The position numbers and the translations under genes were made by a program. The notes under the pieces were generated by a model. The model worked only from the letters and a program-made list of their open reading frames with translations, was not told the origin of the DNA and ran no database searches. Shown here piece by piece: positions 33,649 to 43,144 of a stretch of 64,000 bases of DNA (positions within the stretch are counted from its first letter, which is position 1; each line of letters opens with the position of its first letter). Source of the DNA: CALINF01 sp039990395 (GTDB lineage: Bacteria; Pseudomonadota; Gammaproteobacteria; Pseudomonadales; Halieaceae); assembly GCA_039990395.1 (NCBI GenBank), contig JBDXFZ010000074.1, positions 1 through 64,000 of the forward strand, in the 5' to 3' direction.

Positions 33649-35286
33649 CTACATCTTAGCCTGGCGCCAGCGCGATATTAGCGCCTGAGTCGAAGGGTCC
33701 ATCGCGGTGTCGCCACTTTTCCCATTCAATTCGTCGAGTATCTGCACGCCGATTTCTTTACCCAGCTCAACACCCCATTGGTCGAACGGGTTAACGCCCC
33801 AAAGTTGACCGCTGCAATAGGTTCTGTGTTCGTACAGAGCCAGCAACGCACCCAGCGTCGCTGGATTCACACTCTCAAAGCTGATGGTGCTGTTGGGGCG
33901 ACTACCGGGCATGGCCAAGTGCGGGGCCAGCGAGGTTGCTTCATCGTTATCAAGCCCGCGTTGTCGCAGAGCCTGTTCAGCCTCTTCCGGAGTGCGTCCT
34001 ATCATCATTGCTCTGCTTTGAGCTAAGCAGTTGGCCACCAATTGCGCGTGCTGTTCCTCCATGCCCGTGTGAGTAGTAAGCGGTAGGATGAAATCAGCCG
34101 GACAAAGGCGCGTCCCCTGGTGCAGAAGTTGATGGAACGAGTGCTGTCCCATGGTACCAGCAGAGCCCCAGAGTACCGGGCCCGTTTGATAAGTGACCTC
34201 GCTGCCGCTGCGTGTCACGCGCTTGCCGTTACTCTCCATAGTGAGCTGCTGCAGAAAGTCGGGTAGCCGCTGCAGGGCGTTGTCGTAGGGCAACACCACG
34301 TGATTCTCTGCTCCCAGGGCGTTGCTGTACCACACCTCCAGCAGACTGAGCAGCATGGGTAAGTTACTTTCCGGCGGGGCGGAGGCAAAGTGCTCGTCCA
34401 TGGCGCGTGCGCCGTCCAGAAACGCCTCAAAATTAGCCCACCCCACGGCGATAGCGCAGCTTAAACCCACCGCAGACCACACCGAGTAGCGACCGCCCAC
34501 CCAATCCCAAAGCGGCAGGCACTGCTCGGGGTCGATACCGAAGGCGGCAGCGGCTTCCAGGTTGGTTGTCATAGCAAGAAAGTGGCGCGCCAGCAGCGTT
34601 GTGTCTGCGCCTGCGCTCAATAGCCAATCCCGTGCGGCCAATCCGTTGGTTAGGGTTTCCTGTGTCTTGAATGACTTGGAGCAGATAATAAACAGGGTGG
34701 TGTGCGGATTGAGTTCCGCCAGCGTGTCGTGCAGATCAGCTGGGTCGACATTCGCCACGTAGTGGCACGCGACATTACCCTGAAAAGGCCGTAGAGCCTC
34801 GGTCACGAGGCGCGGCCCCAGGTCCGAGCCACCGATGCCAATATTGACTACGTCGGTGATCACCTGATCACTGAAACCTGTTTGCTCTCCTGCGTTCAGG
34901 CGATTGGCCCAATAGCGCATGCGCTCACGTGTGGACGTAACTTCCTGATACAACACGTCGAGACCTGCGGCCTTGTTGGCTCGCAGTAGCGTATGCAGCG
35001 CCGGTCGCTGTTCAGTGTTGTTCACCGGATCGCCGCTGAGCAAGGCAGCCGCGCGAGCAGGGAGATCGACCTCATGCGCCAGTGCCAGCAGCGCAGTGCG
35101 CGCCGTATCGTCTAGCAGGTGTTTGGAGTAGTCCAGATGCAGTCCGGCGGCCGCCGCGCCATATTTTTGAACTCGATCAGGGTCAGCGGCAAACAGCTGC
35201 CCAACCGATGCGTCGGCTAATTGATCTGCGAGTGGCTGTAATGCCTTAAATGCCGAGCGGTTTGTCAGCAGATCTGTCTGTGCCAT
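33649..35286 (-). CDS. pgi: Glucose-6-phosphate isomerase
   Basis: 545 residues (E. coli 549). NIGIGGSDLGPRLV, FIICSKSFKTQET, GGRYSVWSAVGLS and the C-terminal NPFDQWGVELGK are the family motifs. It interconverts glucose-6-P and fructose-6-P, linking central metabolism to the neighbouring manC/algC genes. ispB lies 13 bases upstream on the same strand, so the two may be co-transcribed. Confidence 0.97.
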   Translation of the reverse strand: MAQTDLLTNRSAFKALQPLADQLADASVGQLFAADPDRVQKYGAAAAGLHLDYSKHLLDDTARTALLALAHEVDLPARAAALLSGDPVNNTEQRPALHTLLRANKAAGLDVLYQEVTSTRERMRYWANRLNAGEQTGFSDQVITDVVNIGIGGSDLGPRLVTEALRPFQGNVACHYVANVDPADLHDTLAELNPHTTLFIICSKSFKTQETLTNGLAARDWLLSAGADTTLLARHFLAMTTNLEAAAAFGIDPEQCLPLWDWVGGRYSVWSAVGLSCAIAVGWANFEAFLDGARAMDEHFASAPPESNLPMLLSLLEVWYSNALGAENHVVLPYDNALQRLPDFLQQLTMESNGKRVTRSGSEVTYQTGPVLWGSAGTMGQHSFHQLLHQGTRLCPADFILPLTTHTGMEEQHAQLVANCLAQSRAMMIGRTPEEAEQALRQRGLDNDEATSLAPHLAMPGSRPNSTISFESVNPATLGALLALYEHRTYCSGQLWGVNPFDQWGVELGKEIGVQILDELNGKSGDTAMDPSTQALISRWRQAKM

Positions 35287-35299
35287 GGTGGTGTCCGTC

Positions 35300-36262
35300 T
35301 TAGTGATCTCGGTCTATAGATAATGCTGCCAGTCGCTGTAACGCCTCTTTAGCGCTGCCAGCGGCGATTCTGTCGAGCGCTAACAGCGCCGTGTCATGAT
35401 ATTCGCGGGCCTGACCGCGGGTGTAGTCCAGTGAGCCGCAGCGTCTGACTGCCATGAGAATATCATCCAGCTGATCGGCGCGCTTTTCAGTGATCGCGTT
35501 CTGCAGTAACTCGCGCTCAGCCTGGGTACCATGGCTCATGCAGTGAATCAGAGGTAAGGTGGGTTTACCTTCGGTCAGATCATCGCCGACGTTTTTGCCC
35601 ATGGTCGCGGCGTCACCGTCGTAGTCGAGCACATCATCGATCATCTGAAACGCGATTCCCAGATTGAGTCCGTAGCTATGCAGTGCGTTGCATACTTGCG
35701 TTTCGGCACCAGCTAAACGACCTGCTCCGAAGCAGGCAGCGCCGAATAGTATGGCAGTTTTGCGTGAAATCACCTCAAGATACTGAGCCGCACTGGTCTG
35801 TGCATCGCCGGCGCGGACCAGCTGTAATACCTCGCCTTCTGCGATGGTATTGGTGGTGTCTGCCATGTGTTCGAGCAAGCCCATATCATTCAATTGCACC
35901 ATCAGTTGAAAGGCGCGCGTGTACAGGAAGTCGCCCACTAATATGCTGGGTGCGGCGCCAAATTCGGCATTGGCGGTGGGCCTACCTCGGCGCAAGCTGG
36001 ACAGGTCGACAACATCGTCATGCAATAAAGTAGCGGTATGAATAAACTCCACCACCGCTGCAAATTTCACATGTGCTGGGGAGCACGTCCCCAATGCCTT
36101 GGCGCAAAGCAGAACCAGCAGCGGGCGCAGACGCTTGCCGCCCGCATCCACGATGTAATGACCCACGTTTTCGACCATGTCGACGTCGGATTCTAGCTGC
36201 GTGATAATGAGTTCATTGACCTGATCGAACTCTCGTTCGACGGCGGAGCGTACTTGTTGCAT
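35300..36262 (-). CDS. ispB: Polyprenyl (octaprenyl) diphosphate synthase
   Basis: 320 residues. The two aspartate-rich motifs are LLHDDVVDLSSLRRGRP (about residue 80) and FQMIDDVLDYDGD (about 205). It makes the quinone side chain. The long-chain specificity (C40) is inferred from the family and from its position divergent to rplU, as in other gammaproteobacteria. Confidence 0.94.
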   Translation of the reverse strand: MQQVRSAVEREFDQVNELIITQLESDVDMVENVGHYIVDAGGKRLRPLLVLLCAKALGTCSPAHVKFAAVVEFIHTATLLHDDVVDLSSLRRGRPTANAEFGAAPSILVGDFLYTRAFQLMVQLNDMGLLEHMADTTNTIAEGEVLQLVRAGDAQTSAAQYLEVISRKTAILFGAACFGAGRLAGAETQVCNALHSYGLNLGIAFQMIDDVLDYDGDAATMGKNVGDDLTEGKPTLPLIHCMSHGTQAERELLQNAITEKRADQLDDILMAVRRCGSLDYTRGQAREYHDTALLALDRIAAGSAKEALQRLAALSIDRDH

Positions 36263-36565
36263 AGAGAATATGAAGCCTTAGGATGCTGGGGCATGCTAGG
36301 GTGCGCTCCTGCCCTCTGTCAAGCCGCTACCTGCGGGCCTGGTTAGCCTCTGCACGGCTGGTAATTTGTCGCTAAACCCTTGTCTCTATTAGGAAAATAA
36401 ACCTTGCCCGGGAGGGGTGATTTGAGTAAAATCGCCGCCCTCTGGTCAGCTAGTGTCCATGTGACGCGCTGGCTCTGGGCTTTGATAACTGTTTGTGCCT
36501 GGCTCTGCCCCCTTGATTTAAAAGGGTTTTCTTACCGCGAGCAGGCTAATTAAACGGAGAAAAAC
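36263..36565. promoter_or_regulatory. Divergent ispB-rplU region with rplU promoter
   Basis: TTGCCC (36404-36409), 17 bases, TAAAAT (36427-36432) gives a good plus-strand promoter about 130 bases ahead of rplU. The rest of the 303-base gap shows no gene. The ispB promoter must be on the other strand, near 36270-36330, but was not resolved. Confidence 0.6.
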
Positions 36566-36874
36566 ATGTACGCAGTAATAGAGAGTGGCGGCAAGCAGCA
36601 TCGCGTCACTGAGGGTGAAACCCTCAAGCTGGAAAAAATTGAAGCCGCTACCGGCGACACTATCGAATTCGATCGTGTGCTGATGGTGGGTGGTGATGCA
36701 GTCAAAATCGGAACTCCGGTTGTCGACGGCAGCAAAGTCACCGCTGAAGTAGTTGCTCATGGTCGTCACCAGAAGGTGAAGATCGTCAAGTTTAACCGTC
36801 GTAAGCACTATCGTAGAGAGACTGGCCATCGTCAGTGGTTCACCGAAGTGAAGATTACTGGTATCACGGCGTAA
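36566..36874 (+). CDS. rplU: 50S ribosomal protein L21
   Basis: 102 residues (E. coli 103): YAVIESGGKQHRVTEGETLKLEK and HYRRETGHRQWFTEVKI. It binds 23S rRNA in the presence of L20. It is first of the rplU-rpmA pair. ACGGAG lies ahead of the ATG. Confidence 0.97.
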   Translation: MYAVIESGGKQHRVTEGETLKLEKIEAATGDTIEFDRVLMVGGDAVKIGTPVVDGSKVTAEVVAHGRHQKVKIVKFNRRKHYRRETGHRQWFTEVKITGITA

Positions 36875-36889
36875 AGGAGGAGTTGGACA

Positions 36890-37147
<258 letters not shown>

Positions 37148-37173
37148 GCCGCGAACGCAACGTAGCGCGAAAA

Positions 37174-37202
37174 GGCCTCGTCAAGTGACGGGGCTTTTTT
37201 TT
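37174..37202 (+). terminator. Rho-independent terminator after rpmA
   Basis: GCCTCGTC, loop AAGT, GACGGGGC (8 pairs with one G-T) is followed by eight T. It ends rplU-rpmA. It stands only about 28 bases before the obgE start, so obgE needs readthrough or its own promoter. Confidence 0.85.
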
Positions 37203-37230
37203 GGCTGCAGCAAGTGGCAGGGTAAAGCGT

Positions 37231-38433
37231 ATGAAGTTTGTTGATGAAGCCAGTATTCGCGTATTCGCAGGCAAGGGCGGCAATGGTTGTCTGAGTTTCC
37301 GCAGAGAAAAGTACATTGCCAAGGGTGGTCCTGATGGTGGCGATGGTGGAGACGGCGGCAGTGTTATTCTCGAAGCCGACGACTCGCTTAATACCATGGT
37401 GGACTACCGGTTTGTGCGCGTGCATCGCGCGCAGAACGGTGAATCAGGTCGCGGTCGTAACTGTACCGGCCCCAGTGGAGAAGATCTGATATTGAGAGTG
37501 CCTGTGGGTACCACTGTGCTGGATGAAGACAGCGCCGAGGTGCTGGGCGATTTATCGGTTGCTGGTCAGCAACTGATCGTTGCAAGAGGTGGTTTTCACG
37601 GACTGGGCAATACGCGCTTCAAGTCCAGTACCAACCGAGCCCCTCGCCAGGTTACGCCGGGCACCGAGGGAGAGGAACGCTCGCTCAAGTTGGAGCTCAA
37701 GGTACTGGCCGATGTTGGCCTGCTGGGCTTGCCCAATGCCGGTAAGTCTACGCTCATCAGGGCAGTCTCCGCCGCCACCCCCAAAGTCGCTAATTACCCG
37801 TTTACCACTCTGGTGCCGAATCTCGGGGTGGTGAAAGTTGATTCTCATCGTAGTTTCGTGATTGCCGACATTCCCGGCTTGATCGAGGGTGCCTCGGAAG
37901 GCGCTGGCTTAGGCATACGATTCTTAAAGCATCTAACGCGTAATCGTATTTTGCTGCACATTATTGATATGGCACCTTTCGACGGCGTAGAGCCCGCGGA
38001 CGCCGCGTTATCGATTGTTCGGGAATTAGACCGTTTTAGCCCGACGTTGGCTGCGCGTGAGCGTTGGCTGGTACTGAACAAGATTGACATGATTGATGCT
38101 CAGCAGTTGGCCGAGCGCCGTGCTGCGCTGATCGAAGCGCTTGACTGGCAGGGCCCCGTTTATGAAATTGCCGCTATCAGCGGTAAGGGCACGGAGCGAA
38201 TCAGCCAGGACATGATGCTGGCATTGGAAGAGATCAAGGCGCAGGAAGCGAAGTCGCCTGAGCTCGCCGAAGCCGAGCGTGAGCAGCAGAATCAGATGCA
38301 GCAAGAGGCTCGAGATCGCATTGAGGCATTGCGCGAACAATACCGTCAGGAAGCGCGTCAGCAGTCAGAAGAAGCGAGCGATGATGACGATGACGACGAA
38401 GATTATGATGTCGAAGTGGAGTACGCGCCCTAG
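37231..38433 (+). CDS. obgE: Obg-family GTPase
   Basis: 400 residues from the ATG at 37231. The N-terminal glycine-rich Obg domain (GKGGNGCLSFRREKYIAKGG) is followed by the GTPase domain with GLPNAGKSTL (G1), DIPGLIEGA (G3) and NKIDM (G4). It acts in late 50S assembly and the stringent response. The C-terminus is a strongly acidic run (SDDDDDDEDYDVEVEY), common in proteobacterial Obg. proB follows after 8 bases. Confidence 0.96.
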   Translation: MKFVDEASIRVFAGKGGNGCLSFRREKYIAKGGPDGGDGGDGGSVILEADDSLNTMVDYRFVRVHRAQNGESGRGRNCTGPSGEDLILRVPVGTTVLDEDSAEVLGDLSVAGQQLIVARGGFHGLGNTRFKSSTNRAPRQVTPGTEGEERSLKLELKVLADVGLLGLPNAGKSTLIRAVSAATPKVANYPFTTLVPNLGVVKVDSHRSFVIADIPGLIEGASEGAGLGIRFLKHLTRNRILLHIIDMAPFDGVEPADAALSIVRELDRFSPTLAARERWLVLNKIDMIDAQQLAERRAALIEALDWQGPVYEIAAISGKGTERISQDMMLALEEIKAQEAKSPELAEAEREQQNQMQQEARDRIEALREQYRQEARQQSEEASDDDDDDEDYDVEVEYAP

Positions 38434-38441
38434 CGCAGCTG

Positions 38442-39563
38442 ATGACTACTCGTACGGACATCGCTGCGGCGCGTCGTTGGGTCGTCAAGATCGGCAGCGC
38501 GCTGCTGACTAACGACGGTACCGGTTTGGATGATCGGATGATCCACCTGTTGGTAGAGCAGCTGGCAACCCTGCGGGCGCGCGGTTGTGAAGTGGTCCTG
38601 GTCTCCAGCGGTGCGGTCGCCGCTGGCGTGGTGCGGTTGGGTTGGCAAAGCAGGCCGACAGAATTACACGATTTACAGGCAGCCGCAGCAGTGGGGCAGT
38701 CCATTTTGGTGCAACACTACGAAACGGCTTTCAAACAGCACGACATAGCCACCGCGCAGGTTTTACTGGGTCATGACGACGTCATTGCCCGAGACCGGTA
38801 TCTGAACGCGCGTGGCACGCTAAATACATTGCTCACGCTTGGCGTTGTGCCAATCGTTAACGAGAACGACACCGTGGTTACCGACGAAATTCGCTTTGGT
38901 GACAACGATACCCTCGCGGCGCTAGTCGCCAACCTGATCGATGCAGATGCCCTGTTGCTACTCACCGACCAGGACGGGCTTTTTACCGCTGATCCCCGCC
39001 ATGATTCGAGCGCCGAGCTTATTCCGCAGCGCAGTGTCAGTGATGCGTCCCTAGATACCATGGTAGGTGAGGGGGGTAGTCTGGGTCGCGGCGGCATGAT
39101 TACCAAGCTGCGTGCAGCACGCCTTGCGGCTCGTTCAGGCACAGAGACGGTGATTGCCAGTGGGCGCAAGGAGACATGCGTAACAGCGGTAGCCGACGGC
39201 CTGGCTGTAGGTACATGGCTGAGTTCGGGCGAGCGCCCGCAAAATGCACGCAAGCAATGGCTCGCGAGTATGGTGCAGCAGCAGGGTACGCTGATATTGG
39301 ACGCGGGTGCAGTTCGAGTGCTGACAGAGTCCGGGCGCAGTTTGCTACCCGTGGGTGTGGTGGCGGTTGAAGGTGAATTTTCGCGCGGTGACATGGTGGC
39401 GTGTACAGACCCGGATGGACGCGAGGTAGCTCGCGGCCTCGTTAACTACAATGCCGATGAGGCTCGCCAGATAAAGGGCTCTGCCTCTGCCGCGATTAAT
39501 GACATTCTCGGTTATGGTGGCGACAAAGAACTGATCCATCGCGATAACCTGGTATTGGTGTGA
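38442..39563 (+). CDS. proB: Glutamate 5-kinase
   Basis: 373 residues. The amino acid kinase domain has VVKIGSALLTND, VVLVSSGAVAAG and IVNENDTVVTDEI. The C-terminal PUA domain is at about 280-360. It is the first step of proline synthesis. It has the full length of the gammaproteobacterial form. The ZIP gene starts 1 base after the stop. Confidence 0.95.
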   Translation: MTTRTDIAAARRWVVKIGSALLTNDGTGLDDRMIHLLVEQLATLRARGCEVVLVSSGAVAAGVVRLGWQSRPTELHDLQAAAAVGQSILVQHYETAFKQHDIATAQVLLGHDDVIARDRYLNARGTLNTLLTLGVVPIVNENDTVVTDEIRFGDNDTLAALVANLIDADALLLLTDQDGLFTADPRHDSSAELIPQRSVSDASLDTMVGEGGSLGRGGMITKLRAARLAARSGTETVIASGRKETCVTAVADGLAVGTWLSSGERPQNARKQWLASMVQQQGTLILDAGAVRVLTESGRSLLPVGVVAVEGEFSRGDMVACTDPDGREVARGLVNYNADEARQIKGSASAAINDILGYGGDKELIHRDNLVLV

Positions 39564-39564
39564 T

Positions 39565-40419
39565 ATGACTTCTAACCTCACCGCTTTACTCGTTGTTTAC
39601 TGCCTGTGTATTGTTGCGCTGTCGATGTTGGGCGGTTTTCTTCCCACATTGGTGCGTATGACCCATACGCGCACTCAGATCATAATGAGCTTTGTTTCTG
39701 GCCTGATGTTGGGTGTGGCGTTCTATCACCTGTTGCCGCACAGCATTGCCTTGCAGCCACAGCCACATGCGGCAGATCAATCGGTTTGGTGGTTGATGAT
39801 TGGTTTGGTCGTCATGCTGCTCCTGTTGCGTATGTTTCACTTTCATCAGCACGACTTCTCGGGTGAGGAGGAACATAACCATGACCACCATCACGCGCAG
39901 ACGACAAATCCGGCGCATAAGCTGAGCTGGGTTGGAATTGCGCTGGGGCTGGGGTTGCATACACTGATTGACGGTGTCGCGCTGGGCGCGGTTATGCAGG
40001 GTGAAGTCGGTCTGGGTCAGACCACAGGGCTATTGGGTATCGGCGTATTTCTGGCAATTGCATTGCACAAGCCATTGGATGCTATGTCCATCTCAACGGT
40101 TATGCAGGCTGGTGGTTGGAATGCAGCGGCCCGGCGCACCACGAATATAGTGTTTGCACTGATGTGTCCTCTTGGCGCGCTACTGTTTTACTTCGGTGTT
40201 GATTTCATAGGCGATAGCCGCGATGTTGTTGTTGCCGGTGCGCTGGCATTTTCGGCAGGCGCATTCATTTGTATCGCATTGAGTGATCTACTACCCGAGG
40301 TGCACTTTCACAGTCATGATCGCGGTAAACTGAGTGTGGCGTTTCTACTGGGGATTGCACTGGCATTTGCCATCGGTGGTATCGAGCCTGCCGGTGTGCA
40401 CCTCAATGGCGCTCATTAG
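39565..40419 (+). CDS. ZIP-family divalent metal transporter
   Basis: 284 residues, about eight membrane helices. A cytosolic-type loop rich in histidine (HFHQHDFSGEEEHNHDHHH) lies between helices 3 and 4. The metal site is in GLHTLIDGVALG and ALHKPLDAMS, the paired helix motifs of ZIP proteins. It probably imports zinc or another divalent cation; specificity is unknown. It abuts proB and may be in the same operon. Confidence 0.85.
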   Translation: MTSNLTALLVVYCLCIVALSMLGGFLPTLVRMTHTRTQIIMSFVSGLMLGVAFYHLLPHSIALQPQPHAADQSVWWLMIGLVVMLLLLRMFHFHQHDFSGEEEHNHDHHHAQTTNPAHKLSWVGIALGLGLHTLIDGVALGAVMQGEVGLGQTTGLLGIGVFLAIALHKPLDAMSISTVMQAGGWNAAARRTTNIVFALMCPLGALLFYFGVDFIGDSRDVVVAGALAFSAGAFICIALSDLLPEVHFHSHDRGKLSVAFLLGIALAFAIGGIEPAGVHLNGAH

Positions 40420-40470
40420 CGATTTCATTCGCGCGCAAATCCAGCGTTGGCAAATAGGAGAACCTCTACG

Positions 40471-40920
40471 ATGGTCAAACGTATTATCTATCCGCCCATT
40501 TGGTTGCTGCTGGGCGTTATCAGTATCTTTATTCTTAACGAATATGCTGCAGGCCCACGTTTCACCAGCTTAGAAGGTCAATTGTTTGGTGGCATCCTGC
40601 TGGTAATTGGGTTGGCCTTATTAGTGCTCGCCGGTGGTTTGTTCAAGCAAGCAGACACGGATCTGATCCCATTTAAAAATGTGACTGCTCTGGTTACAAC
40701 CGGTGTTTATGCTTACACCCGCAACCCAATGTATCTCGGTATGGCGCTAGTGCTGCTGGGTTGCGCAGTAACCGTGGGAGCCAGCACGGCCCTGGTTATT
40801 GCACCAATCTTTATGGTGATTATCGAGCTGCGGTATATTCGACCCGAAGAGGACATGTTGCTTGGTTTGTTTCCGGAAACGTTTCCTGACTACTGTGCTC
40901 GCGTGCGTCGCTGGATCTAG
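40471..40920 (+). CDS. Isoprenylcysteine carboxyl methyltransferase-like membrane protein
   Basis: 149 residues with four hydrophobic segments. YTRNPMYLGMALVLLG and IRPEEDMLLGLFPETF, ending YCARVRRWI, are the S-adenosylmethionine-binding motifs of the ICMT/PEMT-type family. The bacterial substrate is unknown. ATG at 40471 follows AGGAG at 40456-40460. It converges on the rhodanese gene. Confidence 0.75.
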   Translation: MVKRIIYPPIWLLLGVISIFILNEYAAGPRFTSLEGQLFGGILLVIGLALLVLAGGLFKQADTDLIPFKNVTALVTTGVYAYTRNPMYLGMALVLLGCAVTVGASTALVIAPIFMVIIELRYIRPEEDMLLGLFPETFPDYCARVRRWI

Positions 40921-40923
40921 AGC

Positions 40924-41265
40924 TTACTCCTCGGTCAGCTTGCTTTTTAGCGCCTGCGCTTCTTCCAGGCCACCGGCGTTGACGACCGCACTATAGCCGG
41001 TTGCCTGTAACGCCTCTCTGGCTCTTTCAGCCCGGCCACCTGATCCGCAGTACAGTACGATTGGCGTATCTTTTTCGAGCTTGAGTGCACGGATACCGGT
41101 TTCGATACCATCCCAGGGGATCAGTGTAGCGCCCTCTAAATGACCCTCTGCAAACTCCGAGGGTGTTCTAACGTCAATCCAGACGGTGTTGTCTGTCGAC
41201 TGGCTCCAGGCAAGCGGGGTGATCAACAGAAATCCTAAAAGGAATGATAGTGAAAGACGCTGCAT
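40924..41265 (-). CDS. Periplasmic rhodanese-like protein
   Basis: 113 residues. A signal peptide (LSLSFLLGFLLITPLAWSQS) is followed by a single rhodanese domain with WIDVRTPSEFAEGHLEGA and the active-site loop YCGSGGRAERA (catalytic cysteine present). Such proteins move sulfane sulfur. The role here is unknown. The ATG at 41265 is chosen because AGAGGAA lies 10 bases upstream. A further in-frame ATG at 41289 overlaps the hemH stop. Confidence 0.75.
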   Translation of the reverse strand: MQRLSLSFLLGFLLITPLAWSQSTDNTVWIDVRTPSEFAEGHLEGATLIPWDGIETGIRALKLEKDTPIVLYCGSGGRAERAREALQATGYSAVVNAGGLEEAQALKSKLTEE

Positions 41266-41288
41266 CGACGGGTAGTTCCTCTTGAACA

Positions 41289-42371
41289 TTATGATTTTGC
41301 GCCCAATGCCATAGCCCGGACTTTGCTGGCGACGGGGTCGTTATTGTCCACTGACCACCCGCCCATGTGCTGTATCGCTAATTCTGCCAGCGCGTCTATG
41401 TGTGCCTCCGACGAGTTCAAGCAAGGGATGTATTCAAAACGCTTGCCCCCGGCTTGCATGAAGTAGTCGTGATTTTCTTCGCCAATTTCTTCGATGGTCT
41501 CCAGACAGTCGGACGAAAACCCCGGACAGACCACTTGCACTGACGTCACGTTGCTACCAGGCATGCCCTTTAGTGTCTCGTCAGTGTAAGGCTTAAGCCA
41601 TTCTTCGCGACCAAAGCGCGACTGGAAAGTGGTCATGTAGTCGTGCTCATCCAGCCCCAACGCCTCAGCCACCAAACGCGAAGTTGCGTGGCACTGGCAG
41701 TGATAGGGATCACCTTCAGTGAGGTAGCGCTGCGGTTCGCCATGATAGGAAAAGATCAGGCGATCTGCCCGTGCATGCGTTGCCCAGTGGGCGCGGATAG
41801 AGTCAGCCACGGCCTCGATGTAGGCCGGGTGATCGAAATACTGCGCAACGAACCTGAAGTCGGGCAGCCAGCGACGCTTCTGGAAGTCCTGAGCTATGGC
41901 ATCAAAGGTGGAGGCGGTGGTCGGCCCACTGTACTGAGGATAGAGTGGCAGGACCAGTAGCTTGCGTACACCACGATCGAGCATTGACTGCACAGTGTCG
42001 TCGATTGCCGGTTGGCCGTAGCGCATAGCGAAGTCGACGATACATTGCCCCCCTAACTTCTGTGACAGGCTTTCCTGCAGTAGCTGAGCCTGATTGCGTG
42101 TATGAATTAGCAATGGCGAGCCTTCATCTGTCCATACTGTTTTATAGGCGGCAGCTGACTTTGCCGGACGGATGTTCAGGATGATCCCGTTGAGGATTAG
42201 CCACCACAGAACACGCGGCACCTCTACGACTCGAGGGTCGGAGAGAAACTGCTTCAGGTAGGGGCGCAGGGCTGCTTTCTCTGGTGCTTGAGGCGTGCCC
42301 AGATTAGTGATGAGAACGCCCAGTCGATTAGGCTGAGCGTGATCAAATTCGGGTGTACCGGTAAATTTCAT
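41289..42371 (-). CDS. hemH: Ferrochelatase
   Basis: 360 residues. GVLITNLGTPQAPEK, LVLPLYPQYSGPTTAS, the catalytic histidine in FSYHGEPQRY, and the glutamate helix CLETIEEIGEENHDYF are visible. It inserts Fe2+ into protoporphyrin to make heme. Cysteines in YHCQCHAT, CPGFSSDC and PCLN may be cluster ligands as in some proteobacterial enzymes. The gene lies near a 33-CxxCH cytochrome operon, which would place heavy demand on heme supply, though close placement may be chance. Confidence 0.95.
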   Translation of the reverse strand: MKFTGTPEFDHAQPNRLGVLITNLGTPQAPEKAALRPYLKQFLSDPRVVEVPRVLWWLILNGIILNIRPAKSAAAYKTVWTDEGSPLLIHTRNQAQLLQESLSQKLGGQCIVDFAMRYGQPAIDDTVQSMLDRGVRKLLVLPLYPQYSGPTTASTFDAIAQDFQKRRWLPDFRFVAQYFDHPAYIEAVADSIRAHWATHARADRLIFSYHGEPQRYLTEGDPYHCQCHATSRLVAEALGLDEHDYMTTFQSRFGREEWLKPYTDETLKGMPGSNVTSVQVVCPGFSSDCLETIEEIGEENHDYFMQAGGKRFEYIPCLNSSEAHIDALAELAIQHMGGWSVDNNDPVASKVRAMALGAKS

Positions 42372-42713
42372 AAAGTTGCCAACAGTTTTGTCGTCAATAT
42401 ACGGATGAGGTTTGCATAAGCCAAGTGCCGGGCGTGTTGTCCGACGCTTCTTTGCCCTGTTCTATGCGGTAAATGGCAGTCTCACATGAATCTGGGTTGC
42501 AAACAGCACGTAGCGATGGATTCTAAAGGTTTACGAAATCAACTCACCGACAGATTAACTCAGTTCACCGCTAGCCCCCTGCAACTCACCGAAACAGCCT
42601 TTTTTCGTCGAATATCTTCACCTATCTTGAACTCTCAAGACAGGCGATACAGAGAAACGCCTGGACTTGCAGAGGCAATTAAGCCGACAACTTTAAATGT
42701 AAGGAGATACACC
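42372..42713. other. Spacer between hemH and urcA
   Basis: 342 bases between divergent genes. An in-frame extension of urcA back to 42486 is open but lacks a ribosome site and precedes the clear signal peptide, so it is treated as noncoding. TCTTGA-ACTC-TCAAGA (42625-42640) is a perfect inverted repeat that could be an operator or leader hairpin. No full promoter was identified. Confidence 0.45.
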
Positions 42714-43067
42714 ATGAAAAATTCCACTATGAGCAAGCTGTTGTCTGCCGCGGTTATCGCAGTTGCCGCTGGTACAGCAATGAATGCAAGCGCTGCAGGA
42801 TATGACGAGACTTACGTGACAACCACCAGTGAGGGCCTTCGTCAAATTACAGTGTCTTACGACGATCTGGATCTGAAGACCGACCGTGGTCAGGAAACAT
42901 TGCACTACCGCATCGTTCAGGCCGCAGACACAGTATGTGGTCCGCGTAACCCGCGCGAAGCTGGCGGTGCTCGTCAGGTGTCAGAGAACAAGTCTTGCTT
43001 CAAGCGCGCCCTAAGCGAAGGCAAGATGCAAACCTCCAATTCTCAAGTAGCTGTCATCAGCAACTGA
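42714..43067 (+). CDS. UrcA-family secreted protein
   Basis: 117 residues: a signal peptide (KLLSAAVIAVAAGTAMNASA), then QITVSYDDLDLKTDRGQETLHYRI and AADTVCGP...CFKRAL. The VSYxDLDLxTxxGxxxLxxRIxxAAxxVC pattern is the UrcA family, periplasmic proteins of unknown function. The two cysteines probably form a disulfide. AAGGAG (42701-42706) is an excellent ribosome site and decides the start. The gene converges on the omcA/mtrC-like gene. Confidence 0.8.
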   Translation: MKNSTMSKLLSAAVIAVAAGTAMNASAAGYDETYVTTTSEGLRQITVSYDDLDLKTDRGQETLHYRIVQAADTVCGPRNPREAGGARQVSENKSCFKRALSEGKMQTSNSQVAVISN

Positions 43068-43116
43068 GTAGAAGTTAACCCGTTCTGACTTCTGCTACCC
43101 CTGGCGGAAGTCCTTA

Positions 43117-43144
43117 GGGGAACTGCCCGTTAGGGTAGTTCCCC
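43117..43144. terminator. Hairpin shared by urcA and the cytochrome operon ends
   Basis: GGGGAACTGCCC, loop GTTA, GGGTAGTTCCCC pairs over 12 bases (one G-T). It lies between two convergent genes and overlaps the stop codon of the minus-strand cytochrome gene. No T-run follows on either strand, so it may protect mRNA ends or act with another factor rather than terminate intrinsically. Confidence 0.5.

Noticed and set aside
42486..42713. N-terminal extension of the UrcA gene back to 42486
   Set aside because: The clear signal peptide and an AAGGAG site place the start at 42714; the upstream residues look noncoding.
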